Part shown: positions 8,894-18,022 of the stretch, one piece after another
Numbering within the stretch: position 1 is the stretch's first letter
How the letters are laid out: each line of letters opens with the position of its first letter
Assembly (NCBI RefSeq): GCF_003752415.1
Contig: NZ_RKHG01000001.1
Location: forward strand, 3,162,001-3,226,000
Direction of reading: 5' to 3'
Source of the DNA: Luteococcus japonicus
Lineage (GTDB): Bacteria > Actinomycetota > Actinomycetes > Propionibacteriales > Propionibacteriaceae
Length of the DNA: 64,000 bases
Translations under genes and position numbers: made by a program
Notes under the pieces: model-generated
What the model saw: the letters and a program-made list of their open reading frames with translations, nothing else
Database searches by the model: none
Told to the model about the DNA's origin: nothing

Positions 8894-11122
8894 GTGGCAG
8901 TTCCCTCCAGCACCTGGCAGCCCCAGTGGCGCACCGAGACCTTCGCCGAGCTGAACCGTCCGCTCGGCCAGGTGATCGGTGCCCCCACCGCGAAGATCCT
9001 CGGCGAGAAGCTGCGCCTGCACACCGTCGGGGACCTGATGCGGCACCTGCCGCGCCGCTACCTGTCGGGCACGGAGAACTCGTCGCTGGCAGACCTGCCC
9101 ATCGGCGAGGACGTCGCGGTGATGGCGACGGTGGGCAGTACCCGGATCGCCGGGCAGGTGCCCCGCCAGCGCCTCGAGGTCACGCTCACCGATGGCCAGG
9201 GGACGCTGGGCGTCACCTTCTTCGGCAAGGCGCACCTGATCAAGTACTGGTCCAGCCAGCTGGTGCGTGGCAGCCGCGGCATCTTCGTCGGCAAGGTGGG
9301 CACCTTCATGGACCGTCCCCAGCTGACCCACCCCAACTACGTCATCCTCGACGCGTCCGGCAAGGTCATCGGCAAGAAGGACGCCAAGGCCATGGTGCAG
9401 CAGGTCTCGCGCTCCGGCCTGGTGGGCATCTATCCGGCCACAGCCAAGATGCCCACCTGGGAGATCGGTGAGACGGTGCAGCTGGTGCACACCCAGATGG
9501 GTCGGGTCGCAGAACCGCTGCCCGACTGGCTGGTCACGCAGGAGGGGCTGATGGGGCTCGACGATGCCCTGGTGCAGGCACACCAGCCGATCAGCCGGGA
9601 CCATGCCGAGGCCGCCGCGGACCGGCTGCTCTTCGACGAGGCCCTGCAGATGCAGCTCACGATGGCCTACCGCCGCCACGACAATGCCCACTTCCAGGCC
9701 CCGTCCCTGGCCGGCGTCGACGCGGGGCTGCTGGATGCCTTCGACGCCCGGCTGCCCTTCACCCTCACCGACGGTCAGCGATCGGTGGGGGAGGAGATCT
9801 TCGCCGACATCGCCACCGCGAGCCCCATGCAGCGCCTGCTGCAGGGCGAGGTGGGTTCGGGCAAGACGATGGTGGCCCTGCGCGCCATGCTGCGCGCCGT
9901 CGACTCCGGCAAACAGGCCGTCCTGCTCGCGCCGACGGAGGTCCTTGCCGGCCAGCACTTCGACTCCATCACCGCGCAACTGGGGGACCTGGCGGCCGGC
10001 CAGACTCTGGGTGCCCCGGAGGGTGCCACCGAGGTGGTCCTGCTCACCGGTTCGATGTCCGCCGTCGCCAAGCGCAATGCGATGCTCAAGATCGCCAGTG
10101 GCCAGGCGGGCATCGTGATCGGCACCCACGCGCTGCTGGCGGACAAGGTGAGCTTCGCGGACCTCGGCCTGGTGGTGGTCGATGAGCAGCACCGCTTCGG
10201 CGTCGAACAGCGCGCCGTGCTGAACGAGAAGGCGGAACTGCGGCCCCACGTCCTGGTGATGACCGCCACCCCGATCCCGCGTTCGGTGGCGATGACCGTC
10301 TTCGGTGACCTGGTGGTCTCCACCCTGACCGAGGTGCCAGCCGGCCGCCAGGAGGTGCAGACCAACCTGGTCAACACGCTGCAGCACCCGGCCTGGCTGC
10401 CGCGCGCCTGGCAGCGGATCCGCGAGGAGGTCGAGGCCGGCCACCAGGCCTTCGTGGTCTGCCCCCGGATCGACCCACAGGACAGCGAGGTGTTGCAGGA
10501 TCCCGCCGCCAAGCCCAGCGCCACCGTCAACGACCTCTTCGACGAGCTGCGCACCGGGCCGCTGAAGGGATTGCGGTTGGAGATGCTGCACGGCCGGCTG
10601 ACCCCGGAGCAGAAGGATGCGGTAATGAACCGCTTCGCCGCGGGGGAGGTGGACGTGCTGGTGTCCACGACGGTGATCGAGGTGGGCGTCGACGTGCCCA
10701 ATGCCACCGTGATGGTGGTGATGGACGCGGACCGCTTCGGCATCAGCCAGCTGCACCAGCTGCGTGGCCGAATCGGCCGTGGTGGCCATGCGGGCCTGTG
10801 CCTGCTGATTACCCAGGCCCCACCGGACTCCGACGCGATGGTGCGGCTGCGGGCCGTTGAACAGACCCGCGACGGTTTCCAGCTGGCCGAACTGGACCTG
10901 GCCCAGCGACGGGAGGGCAATGTGCTGGGCGCCAACCAGTCGGGTGGCCGCAGCGCCCTGCGCCTGCTGAAGGTGATCGAACACGCGGACCTGATTGCCC
11001 ACTGCCGTGACCTGGCGGAGCGGCTGGTGGCCGAGGATCCGGACCGGGTGAACCCCTATCTGGCAGACATGGTCACCCAGACCGAACTGTTGGCCGCGGG
11101 GGACTGGCTCGAGAAGGCTTGA
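8894..11122 (+). CDS. recG: ATP-dependent DNA helicase RecG
   Basis: 742 residues. Remodels stalled replication forks and Holliday junctions. An N-terminal wedge/OB-fold domain (to about 200) precedes the superfamily 2 helicase core: Walker A GEVGSGKT near 318-325, DEQHRFG near 430, TATPIPR, then the C-terminal helicase half with the HQLRGRIGRG motif. The GTG at 8894 is preferred over frames reading back into the rpmB terminator. A TAGGCT -10 box at 8881-8886 lies 7 nt upstream, so the mRNA appears leaderless. Confidence 0.95.
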   Translation: MAVPSSTWQPQWRTETFAELNRPLGQVIGAPTAKILGEKLRLHTVGDLMRHLPRRYLSGTENSSLADLPIGEDVAVMATVGSTRIAGQVPRQRLEVTLTDGQGTLGVTFFGKAHLIKYWSSQLVRGSRGIFVGKVGTFMDRPQLTHPNYVILDASGKVIGKKDAKAMVQQVSRSGLVGIYPATAKMPTWEIGETVQLVHTQMGRVAEPLPDWLVTQEGLMGLDDALVQAHQPISRDHAEAAADRLLFDEALQMQLTMAYRRHDNAHFQAPSLAGVDAGLLDAFDARLPFTLTDGQRSVGEEIFADIATASPMQRLLQGEVGSGKTMVALRAMLRAVDSGKQAVLLAPTEVLAGQHFDSITAQLGDLAAGQTLGAPEGATEVVLLTGSMSAVAKRNAMLKIASGQAGIVIGTHALLADKVSFADLGLVVVDEQHRFGVEQRAVLNEKAELRPHVLVMTATPIPRSVAMTVFGDLVVSTLTEVPAGRQEVQTNLVNTLQHPAWLPRAWQRIREEVEAGHQAFVVCPRIDPQDSEVLQDPAAKPSATVNDLFDELRTGPLKGLRLEMLHGRLTPEQKDAVMNRFAAGEVDVLVSTTVIEVGVDVPNATVMVVMDADRFGISQLHQLRGRIGRGGHAGLCLLITQAPPDSDAMVRLRAVEQTRDGFQLAELDLAQRREGNVLGANQSGGRSALRLLKVIEHADLIAHCRDLAERLVAEDPDRVNPYLADMVTQTELLAAGDWLEKA

Positions 11123-11149
11123 CCTTCTGCGAACCCCGAGCGATTCACC

Positions 11150-11172
11150 CGAACCCCGAGCCCGTCGAGGGG
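11150..11172. repeat. Dispersed intergenic repeat, copy 2
   Basis: GAACCCCGAGCCCGTCGAGG plus neighbours, nearly identical to 5976-5998. A partial extra copy of its left half (CGAACCCCGAGC) lies 20 bp upstream at 11130-11141. It sits between recG and the convergent broken permease gene. Confidence 0.6.
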
Positions 11173-12021
11173 TCAGCCCAGCAGTTCCACCGGGCGCTGG
11201 CCGCAGGATGGGTAGTGCCACCAGCACGGTGATCAACGTCGCCAACAGCACCAGCAGTCCCACGAGTCCGCAGACCAGCCCCACCGACGTCGTGACGTCG
11301 AAGCGGGAGATGCCCAGATCGCCGAGGGCACTGGTCAGCAGTCGAGGCACCAGGGCCAGCCCCAGGACCGTCCCGATCGCGGAACCGAGCAGGACCAGCG
11401 GTAGGTAGGCACACAGCACGTGGGTGAGCAGCTGCCCCCGGGAATGGCCGTTCGCGGAAAGCACTCCCAGCCCGGCACGCTGCCGTCGCAGCATCGTGGT
11501 GGTCATCAGGCCCAGCACCAGCACCGTCACCACCGCACTGAGCAGCAGCACCCCGTCGGCCAGCTGGCCGATCATCCGTAGGTAGACCCCCAGCTGGGAG
11601 TCGATGGACTCGCGCTGGTCCTGCACATTGCTGAAGTGGTCGCCCGGCAGCCCGCGGATGGACTGTGTCACGGCATCCAGGTCCGCCTCCGAGGTGCCCA
11701 GCACCTCCAGGTCCGTCAGCCGGTGACCTGGCACCAGTCGCCGGTAGCCGTCGGTGGCCAGGTCCACCCGGTAGCCGCCGTACTGGATGGTGGACAGCTC
11801 GCCCACCACCAGGTACCGGGCAGTGCGGTTGCCGAAGTCGAGGGTGATCTCCTGACCGACGGCAAGGCCACTCGACTGCAGGACCTGGCTGCCGACGGCC
11901 ACTTCGTTGGGTTGGCGGGGTTCCCTTCCGGTGTGCACGCTGGTGTGTGACTGCTGGGCGAAGTCGTCGGTCACCACGAAGGCGCTCTGTGGCCGGCGAC
12001 ACTGCCCGGCAGGTGGTCCGG
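11173..12021 (-). pseudogene. FtsX-like ABC transporter permease, C-terminal remnant
   Basis: The readable frame gives about 280 residues of an FtsX/MacB-type permease: an extracellular segment with RESIDSQLGVY, then three membrane spans (GVLLLSAVVTVLVLGL; YLPLVLLGSAIGTVLGLAL; LVCGLVGLLVLLATLITV). The N-terminal half and the partner ATPase are absent. The 5' end runs out of frame into the response-regulator remnant. Near the 3' end the frame slips again: reading RPVELLG-stop at 11173 requires a one-base shift, which is the typical end of such proteins. Not functional as a transporter. Confidence 0.7.
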
Positions 12022-12636
12022 TCCCGGAAGAGGTAGCCGCGGCCCCACAAGGTCTGGATGTAGCGCCGTTGGTCGAGGTCCGGTTCGATCCGGGTGCGCA
12101 GCCGACGGATGTGCACGCTCAGGGTGCCGTCGCCGGTGATGGAGTCTCCCCAGACCTGTTCGAAGAGCTCCTGCTTGGTGAGCACCCGCTCTGGGTTGGT
12201 GACCAGGTGGCGCAGCAGGCGGTGCTCCCTGGCGGTGAGATCCAGCGGAATTCCGTCGACGAAGAAGCGGTCCGCGGCCTCGTTCCAGGGTGCGGCGGAC
12301 CTTGGCGAGCAGCACGCCCAGCGAGGAGGGCTTGCGCAGGTAGTCGTCGCCGCCCAGCATCAGCGCCATGATCTCGTCGTCCTCGCTGCTCCGGGCGCTG
12401 ACGAAGATGATCGGGGTCTGGCTGGTGGCACGCAGGGTCCGGCAGAGCTCGAAGCCGCTGGCTCCCGGGAGGTTGACGTCCAGGAGCAGCAGTCGGGCGT
12501 CGTGGCTGACGAGCCAGGCCAGCGCCTCCTCCGCGCTGCCCAGTCCATGGCCGGTGACGCCGAAGGCGGCCAGGTACTCCAGGGTGCTGCTGACCAGCTC
12601 GGCCTCGTCGTCGATCATCAGCACGTCGGTGGACAT
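12022..12636 (-). pseudogene. OmpR-family response regulator, frameshifted and fused
   Basis: The receiver domain is intact: MIDDE at 7-11, phosphorylatable Asp in LLLLDVNLPGASG near 53, conserved Lys in LRKPSS. The frame breaks at about 12279-12285 (one extra base), because the winged-helix DNA-binding domain continues in another frame: FFVDGIPLDLTAREHRLL, then VLTKQELFEQVWGD, then IQTLWGRGYLF. It ends abruptly after GRGYLFRDR, where permease sequence begins. The usual neighbouring sensor kinase is missing. Start ATG at 12636. Confidence 0.8.
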
Positions 12637-12645
12637 GCGCCAAGC

Positions 12646-13149
12646 CTAGGACTCGTCGAGCTCGCTCGGGCGGGTTCGGTGGGTGGACACGAGCAGGGCC
12701 ATCACGGCCATGAAGCCCACCAGCAGCAGGACCGCCAGCACCGGGTGCTGGCGCCAGGCCAGGGCCAGGGCCGCGAATCCGACGAAGCCGACCGAGGCGT
12801 AGATCATGCCCCACAGGGCACTGCCGACGGCCAGGGCCGGGAGGTAGCGCCACAAGGGCATCCGCAGGAATCCCGCCGCCAGGTTCACCATGGTCTGCAC
12901 CCCGACGGTGAGGAAGGACAGGGAGACCACGGGTGCCCCGATCCGGTTCACGCGCTCGACGGCGCGCACGAAGCCGGGGCGTTCCATCATCTGGCCGGCC
13001 CGGGTCCGGCTGCCACCAGCCGCGATGAATCGGCCCACGAGGTAGGTCAGGCCGGCGCGCAGGAAAGCGATCATGGACAGCGCCGCGGCCACCACGGGAA
13101 AGGGCGCGTCCCATGACATCGGGTTCCACCAAGCCTCGGGCAGGTTCAC
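12646..13149 (-). CDS. DedA-like (VTT domain) membrane protein
   Basis: 167 residues with about four hydrophobic segments. The middle carries the DedA/VTT signature region: GRFIAAGG, then FVRAVERVNRIGAPVV, a loop, and GFLRMPLWRYLPALAVGSALWG. DedA proteins are implicated in undecaprenyl-phosphate and phospholipid flipping. Substrate here is unknown. Short for the family, but with the core kept. The GTG start at 13149 is preceded by TAGGGT and 6 nt, giving a leaderless mRNA. It reads toward the broken response-regulator gene, 9 bp away. Confidence 0.65.
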   Translation of the reverse strand: MNLPEAWWNPMSWDAPFPVVAAALSMIAFLRAGLTYLVGRFIAAGGSRTRAGQMMERPGFVRAVERVNRIGAPVVSLSFLTVGVQTMVNLAAGFLRMPLWRYLPALAVGSALWGMIYASVGFVGFAALALAWRQHPVLAVLLLVGFMAVMALLVSTHRTRPSELDES

Positions 13150-13177
13150 GTCTCGACCCTAGTCATGCCGGGCAAGA

Positions 13178-13212
13178 AATGGGGGCGCCCGCCGGACCGG
13201 CGGGCGCCCCCA
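13178..13212 (-). terminator. Terminator after the PPOX-family gene
   Basis: A long perfect palindrome (GGGGGCGCCCGCCGG, 3-nt loop, and its complement). On the minus strand it is followed by ATTTCTT, so it ends the transcript of the gene at 13228-13647 before the next minus-strand promoter. Confidence 0.75.
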
Positions 13213-13227
13213 TGGAAGCGATGGTGG

Positions 13228-13647
13228 TCAGTTCTTCGGTTCGGGGCCGAAGTAGAAGGAACGTCCGGACAGCTGGTCCGGGGTGACACGCACGTAGTGG
13301 CGCTTCACGGTGGGCACCCACGGCTTGAGCGGCATCTTGTCGGCCAGGGCCAGCTCCGCGGCGTTGGTGATCTCCTCGGCAACACCCTTGATCAGGATGC
13401 TCCAGCCGCCGTCAACGGTCCAGCCGTCCACCTCGAAGGCGACGTTGGCGTTCTCGGCGAGCTCCTGGAGCTTCGAGCCTCCGGCGGTGCGGAAGACGAT
13501 CGACTGCCCGTCCACGCAGTAGTTGATCGGGAAGATCTCCGGCTTGCCGTCCTTGGCCGTGGCCAGGCGTCCAACCTCCTGGCTGGCGAGGTAGCCCCAG
13601 CAAGTGTCTTCTTCAATTTCGGTCATCGGGTTGTCCATGTCAGCCAT
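13228..13647 (-). CDS. Pyridoxamine 5'-phosphate oxidase-family flavin-binding protein
   Basis: 139 residues from ATG 13647 (MADMDNPM). A split-barrel FMN-binding fold: GRLATAKDGKPEIFPINYCVDG (positions about 22-43, the strand pair at the dimer interface) and a later basic phosphate-contacting stretch PTVKRHYVRVTP. Members act as F420- or flavin-dependent reductases or unknown oxidoreductases; this one's substrate is not evident. Single gene with its own terminator. Confidence 0.75.
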   Translation of the reverse strand: MADMDNPMTEIEEDTCWGYLASQEVGRLATAKDGKPEIFPINYCVDGQSIVFRTAGGSKLQELAENANVAFEVDGWTVDGGWSILIKGVAEEITNAAELALADKMPLKPWVPTVKRHYVRVTPDQLSGRSFYFGPEPKN

Positions 13648-13684
13648 GGCTACATTCTTGCCTACCCTCGGCAGCGCGCGTGCC

Positions 13685-13713
13685 CTGACCCCACCCAATG
13701 CCGCCAGTAGGGT
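13685..13713 (+). promoter_or_regulatory. Promoter of rsmD-coaD (TGACCC / TAGGGT)
   Basis: -35-like TGACCC at 13685-13690 and -10 TAGGGT at 13708-13713, with a 17-bp spacer. The ATG follows 8 nt later, so the transcript is leaderless or nearly so. Confidence 0.6.
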
Positions 13714-13721
13714 GGGGCCCC

Positions 13722-14309
13722 ATGAGCAGGATCATCGCCGGCAGCGCCGGGGGCATGCGGTTGGCCACGCCTCCGGGGGAGAAGACCCGCCCCACCACGG
13801 ACCGGGTGCGTGAGGCGCTGTTCAGCACCCTCGCGACGTGGAATGGCAGCTCCGACGCGGGTGCCGACGCGCAACTGGCGGACATCGCCCTCTGTGACCT
13901 GTACGCGGGGTCCGGTGGGGTGGGGCTGGAGGCCGCCAGCCGTGGCGCCGCGCCGGTGGTGCTCGTCGAACAGGACCAGCCCACCGCCCGCATCATCAAG
14001 GCCAATGCCGGCAAGACCAAGCTGACGGCGGAGGTGGTCAGCGCGGGCGTGGACGCCTTCCTGTCCCGCGAGGGCGGGCAGCTCTTCGACGTGATCTGGC
14101 TGGATCCGCCCTATCCGTTCACCAATGAGCAGATCTCCCACACCTTGGCCCTGGCATTGCCCCGGCTGGTGCACAACGGGCTGATCGTGCTGGAACGCAG
14201 CGCCCGCAGTGGCGAGCCCGCCTTCCCGGGGGGGACGGAGCACTGGAGCCGCGGATACGGTGAGACCACCCTGCACTTCTGTCAGCGAGAGGCCGATGAT
14301 GACCAGTGA
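13722..14309 (+). CDS. rsmD: 16S rRNA (guanine(966)-N(2))-methyltransferase
   Basis: 195 residues. Methylates G966 of 16S rRNA in the 30S subunit using S-adenosylmethionine. The start MSRIIAGSAGG is the family N-terminus. The SAM-binding motif DLYAGSGGVGLEA is at about 60-72 and the catalytic DPPYPF at about 128-133. The 3' end overlaps coaD, an arrangement conserved in many bacteria and consistent with co-transcription. Confidence 0.93.
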   Translation: MSRIIAGSAGGMRLATPPGEKTRPTTDRVREALFSTLATWNGSSDAGADAQLADIALCDLYAGSGGVGLEAASRGAAPVVLVEQDQPTARIIKANAGKTKLTAEVVSAGVDAFLSREGGQLFDVIWLDPPYPFTNEQISHTLALALPRLVHNGLIVLERSARSGEPAFPGGTEHWSRGYGETTLHFCQREADDDQ

Positions 14310-14829
14310 AGACCTGACCGGGCAAGCCCGGGGACGCCACGTCAAGGCGATCGTGCCCGGCTCCTTCGATCCCATCACCAAGGGTCACCTCGACGTGATC
14401 GAGCGCGCCCACAAGGTCTTCGACGAGGTGCTGGTGGCCGTCGGGCGCAATTCCATGAAGCAGGGACAGATGTTCGACGGCGCCGAGCGGATGCAGCTGG
14501 TGCGCGAGGCCACCGCCCACATCCCGGGCGTCCAGGTGGGGATGATCGAGGGGCTGCTGGTGGACTACGCCAAGGCACAGGGCTGCGGCGTCATCGTCAA
14601 GGGTCTGCGCTTCGCCAGTGACTTCGACTACGAGCTGCAGATGGCCCACATCAACACCCATGTCAGCGGCATCGAGACGGTCTTCCTGCCTGCCGGTGGC
14701 CCGTACGCCACCATCTCGTCGACGATGATGCGCGAGATTGCCAACTACGGCGGTGACGTGAGCGAGTTCGTCACCCCCAATGTGGCCGAGGCCATCGCCC
14801 GCAAGGTGGCGCAACGGGGGGAGCGCTGA
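14296..14829 (+). CDS. coaD: Pantetheine-phosphate adenylyltransferase
   Basis: 177 residues. Converts 4'-phosphopantetheine and ATP to dephospho-CoA, the penultimate step of CoA synthesis. PGSFDPITKGHLD near 20-32 carries the nucleotidyltransferase (T/H)xGH motif, and ISSTMMRE near 139-146 is the second ATP-binding motif. ATG codons at 14296 and 14299 are both possible; GAGAGG at 14287-14292 serves either. Overlaps rsmD by 14 bp. Confidence 0.95.
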   Translation: MMTSEDLTGQARGRHVKAIVPGSFDPITKGHLDVIERAHKVFDEVLVAVGRNSMKQGQMFDGAERMQLVREATAHIPGVQVGMIEGLLVDYAKAQGCGVIVKGLRFASDFDYELQMAHINTHVSGIETVFLPAGGPYATISSTMMREIANYGGDVSEFVTPNVAEAIARKVAQRGER

Positions 14830-14854
14830 AGGACCGCCCTCCGGATGGCTGGGG

Positions 14855-15481
14855 TCAGGGCAGGTCGACCCATCGTTCGCCGACCCGTTCCGGGGCTGCG
14901 TCGCCATGGCTCAGCTCGGCCAGCACGGTCTCCAGCGCTGGGACTTCCACCTTCGGCACGCCCAGCCGCAGGGTGACCCGCTCGGCATAGCCGACGTCCA
15001 GCACGCTGAACCCGCGATTGCGCAGCTCGGATTCGGCGCGGGCGGCGAGGGCATGGTCCAGCACCACCTGTTGCTCGGTGACCAGGCGTCGCTCCAGGGT
15101 GCCGGCCGCCTGCAGACCGGCCGCGACCGCATCGGAATAGGCCCGCACCAGGCCTCCGGCGCCCAACAGGGTTCCGCCGAACCAGCGCGTGACCACGGCC
15201 ACCACCTCGGTCAGTCCGGCACCCTTGAGCACCTCCAACATCGGGGCGCCCGCGGTTCCGGAGGGTTCGCCGTCGTCGGAGGAGCGGGACATGGATCCCG
15301 TCGTTGTCCAGATGAAGGCCGAGCAGTGGTGGCGGGCGTCACGGTGGGCACTGCGAGCTCGCTCGACGACGGCACGAGCCTGCTCCTCGTCGGTGATCCG
15401 CGCGATGTCACAGCGGAAGACCGAACGCTTGACCTCGATCTCGGCGACGGCGTCACGGGCGACGGTACGGTAACGGTCCAC
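14855..15481 (-). CDS. YigZ/IMPACT-family protein
   Basis: 208 residues. Has the UPF0029 N-terminal domain with RDARHHCSAF, DDGEPSGTAG and VTRWFGGTLLGAGGLVRAY, which define the YigZ/IMPACT family, then a C-terminal ferredoxin-like domain. Bacterial members are associated with translation control and YigZ-type folds; the exact reaction is unknown. The GTG start at 15481 is chosen because CAGTCT lies 6 nt upstream (leaderless pattern) and the family N-terminus begins there. Confidence 0.82.
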   Translation of the reverse strand: MDRYRTVARDAVAEIEVKRSVFRCDIARITDEEQARAVVERARSAHRDARHHCSAFIWTTTGSMSRSSDDGEPSGTAGAPMLEVLKGAGLTEVVAVVTRWFGGTLLGAGGLVRAYSDAVAAGLQAAGTLERRLVTEQQVVLDHALAARAESELRNRGFSVLDVGYAERVTLRLGVPKVEVPALETVLAELSHGDAAPERVGERWVDLP

Positions 15482-15509
15482 CCGGCCAGACTGGCACACG
15501 CGGCACGGT

Positions 15510-15538
15510 TTGGTTCGTGGGGAGTGCTCGGATAGAGT
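15510..15538 (+). promoter_or_regulatory. Promoter of the yceD-rpmF-rnc-mutM cluster (TTGGTT / TAGAGT)
   Basis: -35 TTGGTT at 15510-15515 and -10 TAGAGT at 15533-15538 with a 17-bp spacer. Divergent from the yigZ-like gene, whose own -10 lies within 50 bp. Confidence 0.6.
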
Positions 15539-15591
15539 AGGCCCTCGGTCATGGCGCTGCCATGTCCACAGTGCGTTGAAGGGAATCCGTG

Positions 15592-16146
15592 ATGAACTCG
15601 CATCACCACCTCGACCATCGCTCGCCCTTGGTCCTTGAGATCCATGAGCTGGCACGTCGGGCTGGAACGATGAAGGAGATCCATCGGGTTGCCGAGGCTC
15701 CTGCGGACCTGGGTATCGACATGATCGGAGTGCCCCAGGGTTCCGACATCCAACTCGATCTTCGGCTCGAGTCCGTGGTGGAGGGTGTCCTGGTCACCGG
15801 TACCGCCGACGTCACCCTCAAGGGCGAATGTGCACGCTGCCTGGTCGACTTCTCCGTGGAGGAGAGCTTCGACCTGCAGGAGCTGTACTTCTACCCCGAG
15901 AAGGAGGCCGAGGAGGAGGCCAGCCGGATCGAGGAAGAGATGATCGACCTGGATCCCGCGCTGCGCGATGCCGTGGTGCTCGACCTGCCCTTCACGCCCC
16001 TGTGTCGGGATGACTGTTTGGGACTGTGCCCCGATTGCGGGTTCGTGCTGAATGGTGATCCGGACCACAGCCACGGTGAGGAGATCGACCCCCGCTGGGG
16101 CAAGCTCTCCGAACTGGACGTGAGCGGCGCCGAAGACAAGAACTGA
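15592..16146 (+). CDS. YceD/DUF177 family protein
   Basis: 184 residues. Homologues lie directly upstream of rpmF in most bacteria and are linked to 23S rRNA accumulation. The sequence has the [10 protein letters not shown] motif near 82 and a C-terminal [13 protein letters not shown] cysteine cluster near 140-152, plausibly zinc-binding and typical of actinobacterial members. Acidic linker [15 protein letters not shown] near 103-117. ATG 15592 preferred; a GTG precedes it by one codon. Confidence 0.85.
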   Translation: MNSHHHLDHRSPLVLEIHELARRAGTMKEIHRVAEAPADLGIDMIGVPQGSDIQLDLRLESVVEGVLVTGTADVTLKGECARCLVDFSVEESFDLQELYFYPEKEAEEEASRIEEEMIDLDPALRDAVVLDLPFTPLCRDDCLGLCPDCGFVLNGDPDHSHGEEIDPRWGKLSELDVSGAEDKN

Positions 16147-16160
16147 CCGGTCTTCCGGTC
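16145..16160 (+). terminator. Small hairpin between yceD and rpmF
   Basis: GACCGG-TCTT-CCGGTC overlaps the yceD stop codon. There is no T tract, so it is more likely an RNA-processing or partial attenuation site than a full terminator. Confidence 0.35.
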
Positions 16161-16225
16161 CGTTCACCCCAAGACAGACAGATAGCCGAACCCGTCCAGG
16201 GCTCGGATGGCCCAAGGAGAAGATC

Positions 16226-16417
16226 GTGGCAGTCCCGAAGCGGAAGATGTCCCGGAGCAACACGCGCAGCCGTCGCGCGCAGTGGAAGGCGACCGCCGTC
16301 AACACGGTGACCTGCGTGAACCCGGCGTGCCGCCAGGCCCACCTGCAGCACACCGCGTGCCCCGCGTGCGGCCAGTACGGCCCCCGCGCGAGCCGCCGCC
16401 AGGTTCTCGACGCCTGA
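16226..16417 (+). CDS. rpmF: 50S ribosomal protein L32
   Basis: 63 residues. Large-subunit protein of the zinc-ribbon (C+) form: CVNPAC near 30-35 and CPAC near 45-48. The basic N-terminus [17 protein letters not shown] is typical. GTG start with AAGGAG about 7 nt upstream. Lies between yceD and rnc in one transcription unit. Confidence 0.96.
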   Translation: MAVPKRKMSRSNTRSRRAQWKATAVNTVTCVNPACRQAHLQHTACPACGQYGPRASRRQVLDA

Positions 16418-16418
16418 C

Positions 16419-17174
16419 ATGGCGGCTCAGCCGAGCCGTTTCCAGCAGCTTCTCGACGAGCTGGGTGTCCCCATGGGCGCCCAGCTCTTCGAGCTTGCGC
16501 TGACGCACCGGTCCTACGCCTATGAGAATGGCGGCATCCCGACCAACGAGCGCCTGGAATTCCTGGGCGATGCGGTGCTGGGCATCGTGGTCACCGAGCA
16601 CCTCTACGGCACCTTCCCGGAGTATCCGGAGGGGCGTCTGGCGAAGCTTCGCGCGGCGGTGGTCAATGCCGTCACCCTGGCGGAGGTGGCCCGTGGGCTG
16701 GAGATCGGCCCCATGGTCAAGCTCGGACGTGGCGAGACCACGACCGGTGGCCATGACAAGACCTCCATCCTGGCCGACACCATGGAGGCCCTGATCGGTG
16801 CCATCTTCCTGACCGGGGGGATGGAGATGGCGGAGCGCTTCGTCCATCATCTGTTCGACCCCTTGGTCACGCAGGCCGACCACCTGGGCGCCGGGCTGGA
16901 CTGGAAGACCTCCTTGCAGGAGGTCTGTGCCAATGCCGGCTTCCCGATGCCCACCTACCTCATCGAGGATTCGGGGCCGGACCACGACAAGCACTTCGTC
17001 GCGCGCGCCGTCGTGAACGGCGTCACCTATGGCAGCGGCGAAGGGCGCAACAAGAAGCAGGCCGAGCAGGAGGCCGCCGGCAAGGCCTTCACCGCCATCC
17101 AGGCGGCGCAGGCCGCCGAGGCCACCGCCCGCGAGGAGGTCGTCGAACAGACGGCCGACGCGCAGGATGCCTGA
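16419..17174 (+). CDS. rnc: Ribonuclease III
   Basis: 251 residues. Cuts double-stranded RNA in rRNA and mRNA processing. The RNase III signature [13 protein letters not shown] is near 43-55, the second acidic site [12 protein letters not shown] near 115-126, and the double-stranded RNA-binding domain near 155-225, with a short acidic/Ala-rich tail. It begins 1 bp after the rpmF stop and overlaps mutM by 8 bp. Confidence 0.96.
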   Translation: MAAQPSRFQQLLDELGVPMGAQLFELALTHRSYAYENGGIPTNERLEFLGDAVLGIVVTEHLYGTFPEYPEGRLAKLRAAVVNAVTLAEVARGLEIGPMVKLGRGETTTGGHDKTSILADTMEALIGAIFLTGGMEMAERFVHHLFDPLVTQADHLGAGLDWKTSLQEVCANAGFPMPTYLIEDSGPDHDKHFVARAVVNGVTYGSGEGRNKKQAEQEAAGKAFTAIQAAQAAEATAREEVVEQTADAQDA

Positions 17175-18021
17175 GCTTCCCGAGGTCGAAACCGTCCGCG
17201 CGGGTCTGGAGCCAATGCTCCGGGGCCGCGCGGTTTCACATGTCCGGGTCTTGCACCCCAGGCCGGTGCGCAAGCACGAGTTGGGGCCGCGGGACTTCGA
17301 GACCACGCTGGCCGGCCGCACCTTCTGCACTCCGCGGCGTCGCGGCAAGTACCTGTGGTTCCCCTTCGACGACGGTGACGCGATGCTTGCGCATCTGGGG
17401 ATGAGCGGGCAGTTCCGGATGGATCGCGTCGCGGACCCACTGCTGCGCAACACTCGGGTGCTCTTCGACCTGGCGGACTCCGACGACCAGCTGCGCTTCG
17501 TGGACCAGCGAATGTTCGGCGGCCTGTCCCTGAGCATCGGGGGAGCGGAGATCCCGTTCGAGATCGCCCACATCGCCCCGGACCCCTTCGACGAGCACTT
17601 CGACCTCGGCGCCGTCGCCGAACGGATGCGCAAGAAGCGAACCACGGTGAAGCGTGCCCTGCTCGACCAGGCGCTGGTCAGCGGCATCGGCAACATCTAC
17701 GCCGACGAGGCCCTCTGGCTCGCCCAGGTCCACCCCGAGCGCCCCACCCAGCGACTGACGCGCACGCAGGCCGTCGCCGTGCTGGAGGCGGCGCGCAGCG
17801 TGATGGCCGAGGCGCTCGAACAGGGTGGCACGAGCTTCGATGCCCTGTACGTCAAGGTGAACGGGGAGTCCGGCTACTTCGATCGATCGCTGAATGCCTA
17901 TGGCCAGACCGACCGGCCGTGCCCGCGCTGCGGGGAGCCCATCGTGCGAGCCGAATTCATGAACCGCTCCAGCCACTTCTGTCCGAGCTGCCAGCGGCGC
18001 CCCCGTCCGGCGCGCGGCTAG
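17167..18021 (+). CDS. mutM: Formamidopyrimidine-DNA glycosylase
   Basis: 284 residues. Removes 8-oxoguanine and formamidopyrimidines and cleaves the abasic site. Pro2-Glu3 (MPELPEVE) is the catalytic N-terminus; RRRGKYLWF near 57 supplies the beta-domain Lys; the C-terminal zinc finger CPRCG / CPSCQR is near 254-277. The stop codon TAG at 18019-18021 lies inside the target duplication of the insertion sequence that follows, so the reading frame was preserved on insertion. Confidence 0.95.
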   Translation: MPELPEVETVRAGLEPMLRGRAVSHVRVLHPRPVRKHELGPRDFETTLAGRTFCTPRRRGKYLWFPFDDGDAMLAHLGMSGQFRMDRVADPLLRNTRVLFDLADSDDQLRFVDQRMFGGLSLSIGGAEIPFEIAHIAPDPFDEHFDLGAVAERMRKKRTTVKRALLDQALVSGIGNIYADEALWLAQVHPERPTQRLTRTQAVAVLEAARSVMAEALEQGGTSFDALYVKVNGESGYFDRSLNAYGQTDRPCPRCGEPIVRAEFMNRSSHFCPSCQRRPRPARG

Positions 18022-18022
18022 T
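18017..18022 (+). repeat. Target-site duplication of the IS element, left copy
   Basis: GCTAGT directly before the left terminal repeat, identical to 19115-19120. It includes the mutM stop codon. Confidence 0.85.

Noticed and set aside
8867-11977. A 1,036-codon minus-strand frame opposite recG and continuous with the permease remnant
   Set aside because: Only the first part (permease) has membrane spans and family motifs; the part under recG is a shadow of recG codon bias. The permease reads through because its own stop is out of frame.
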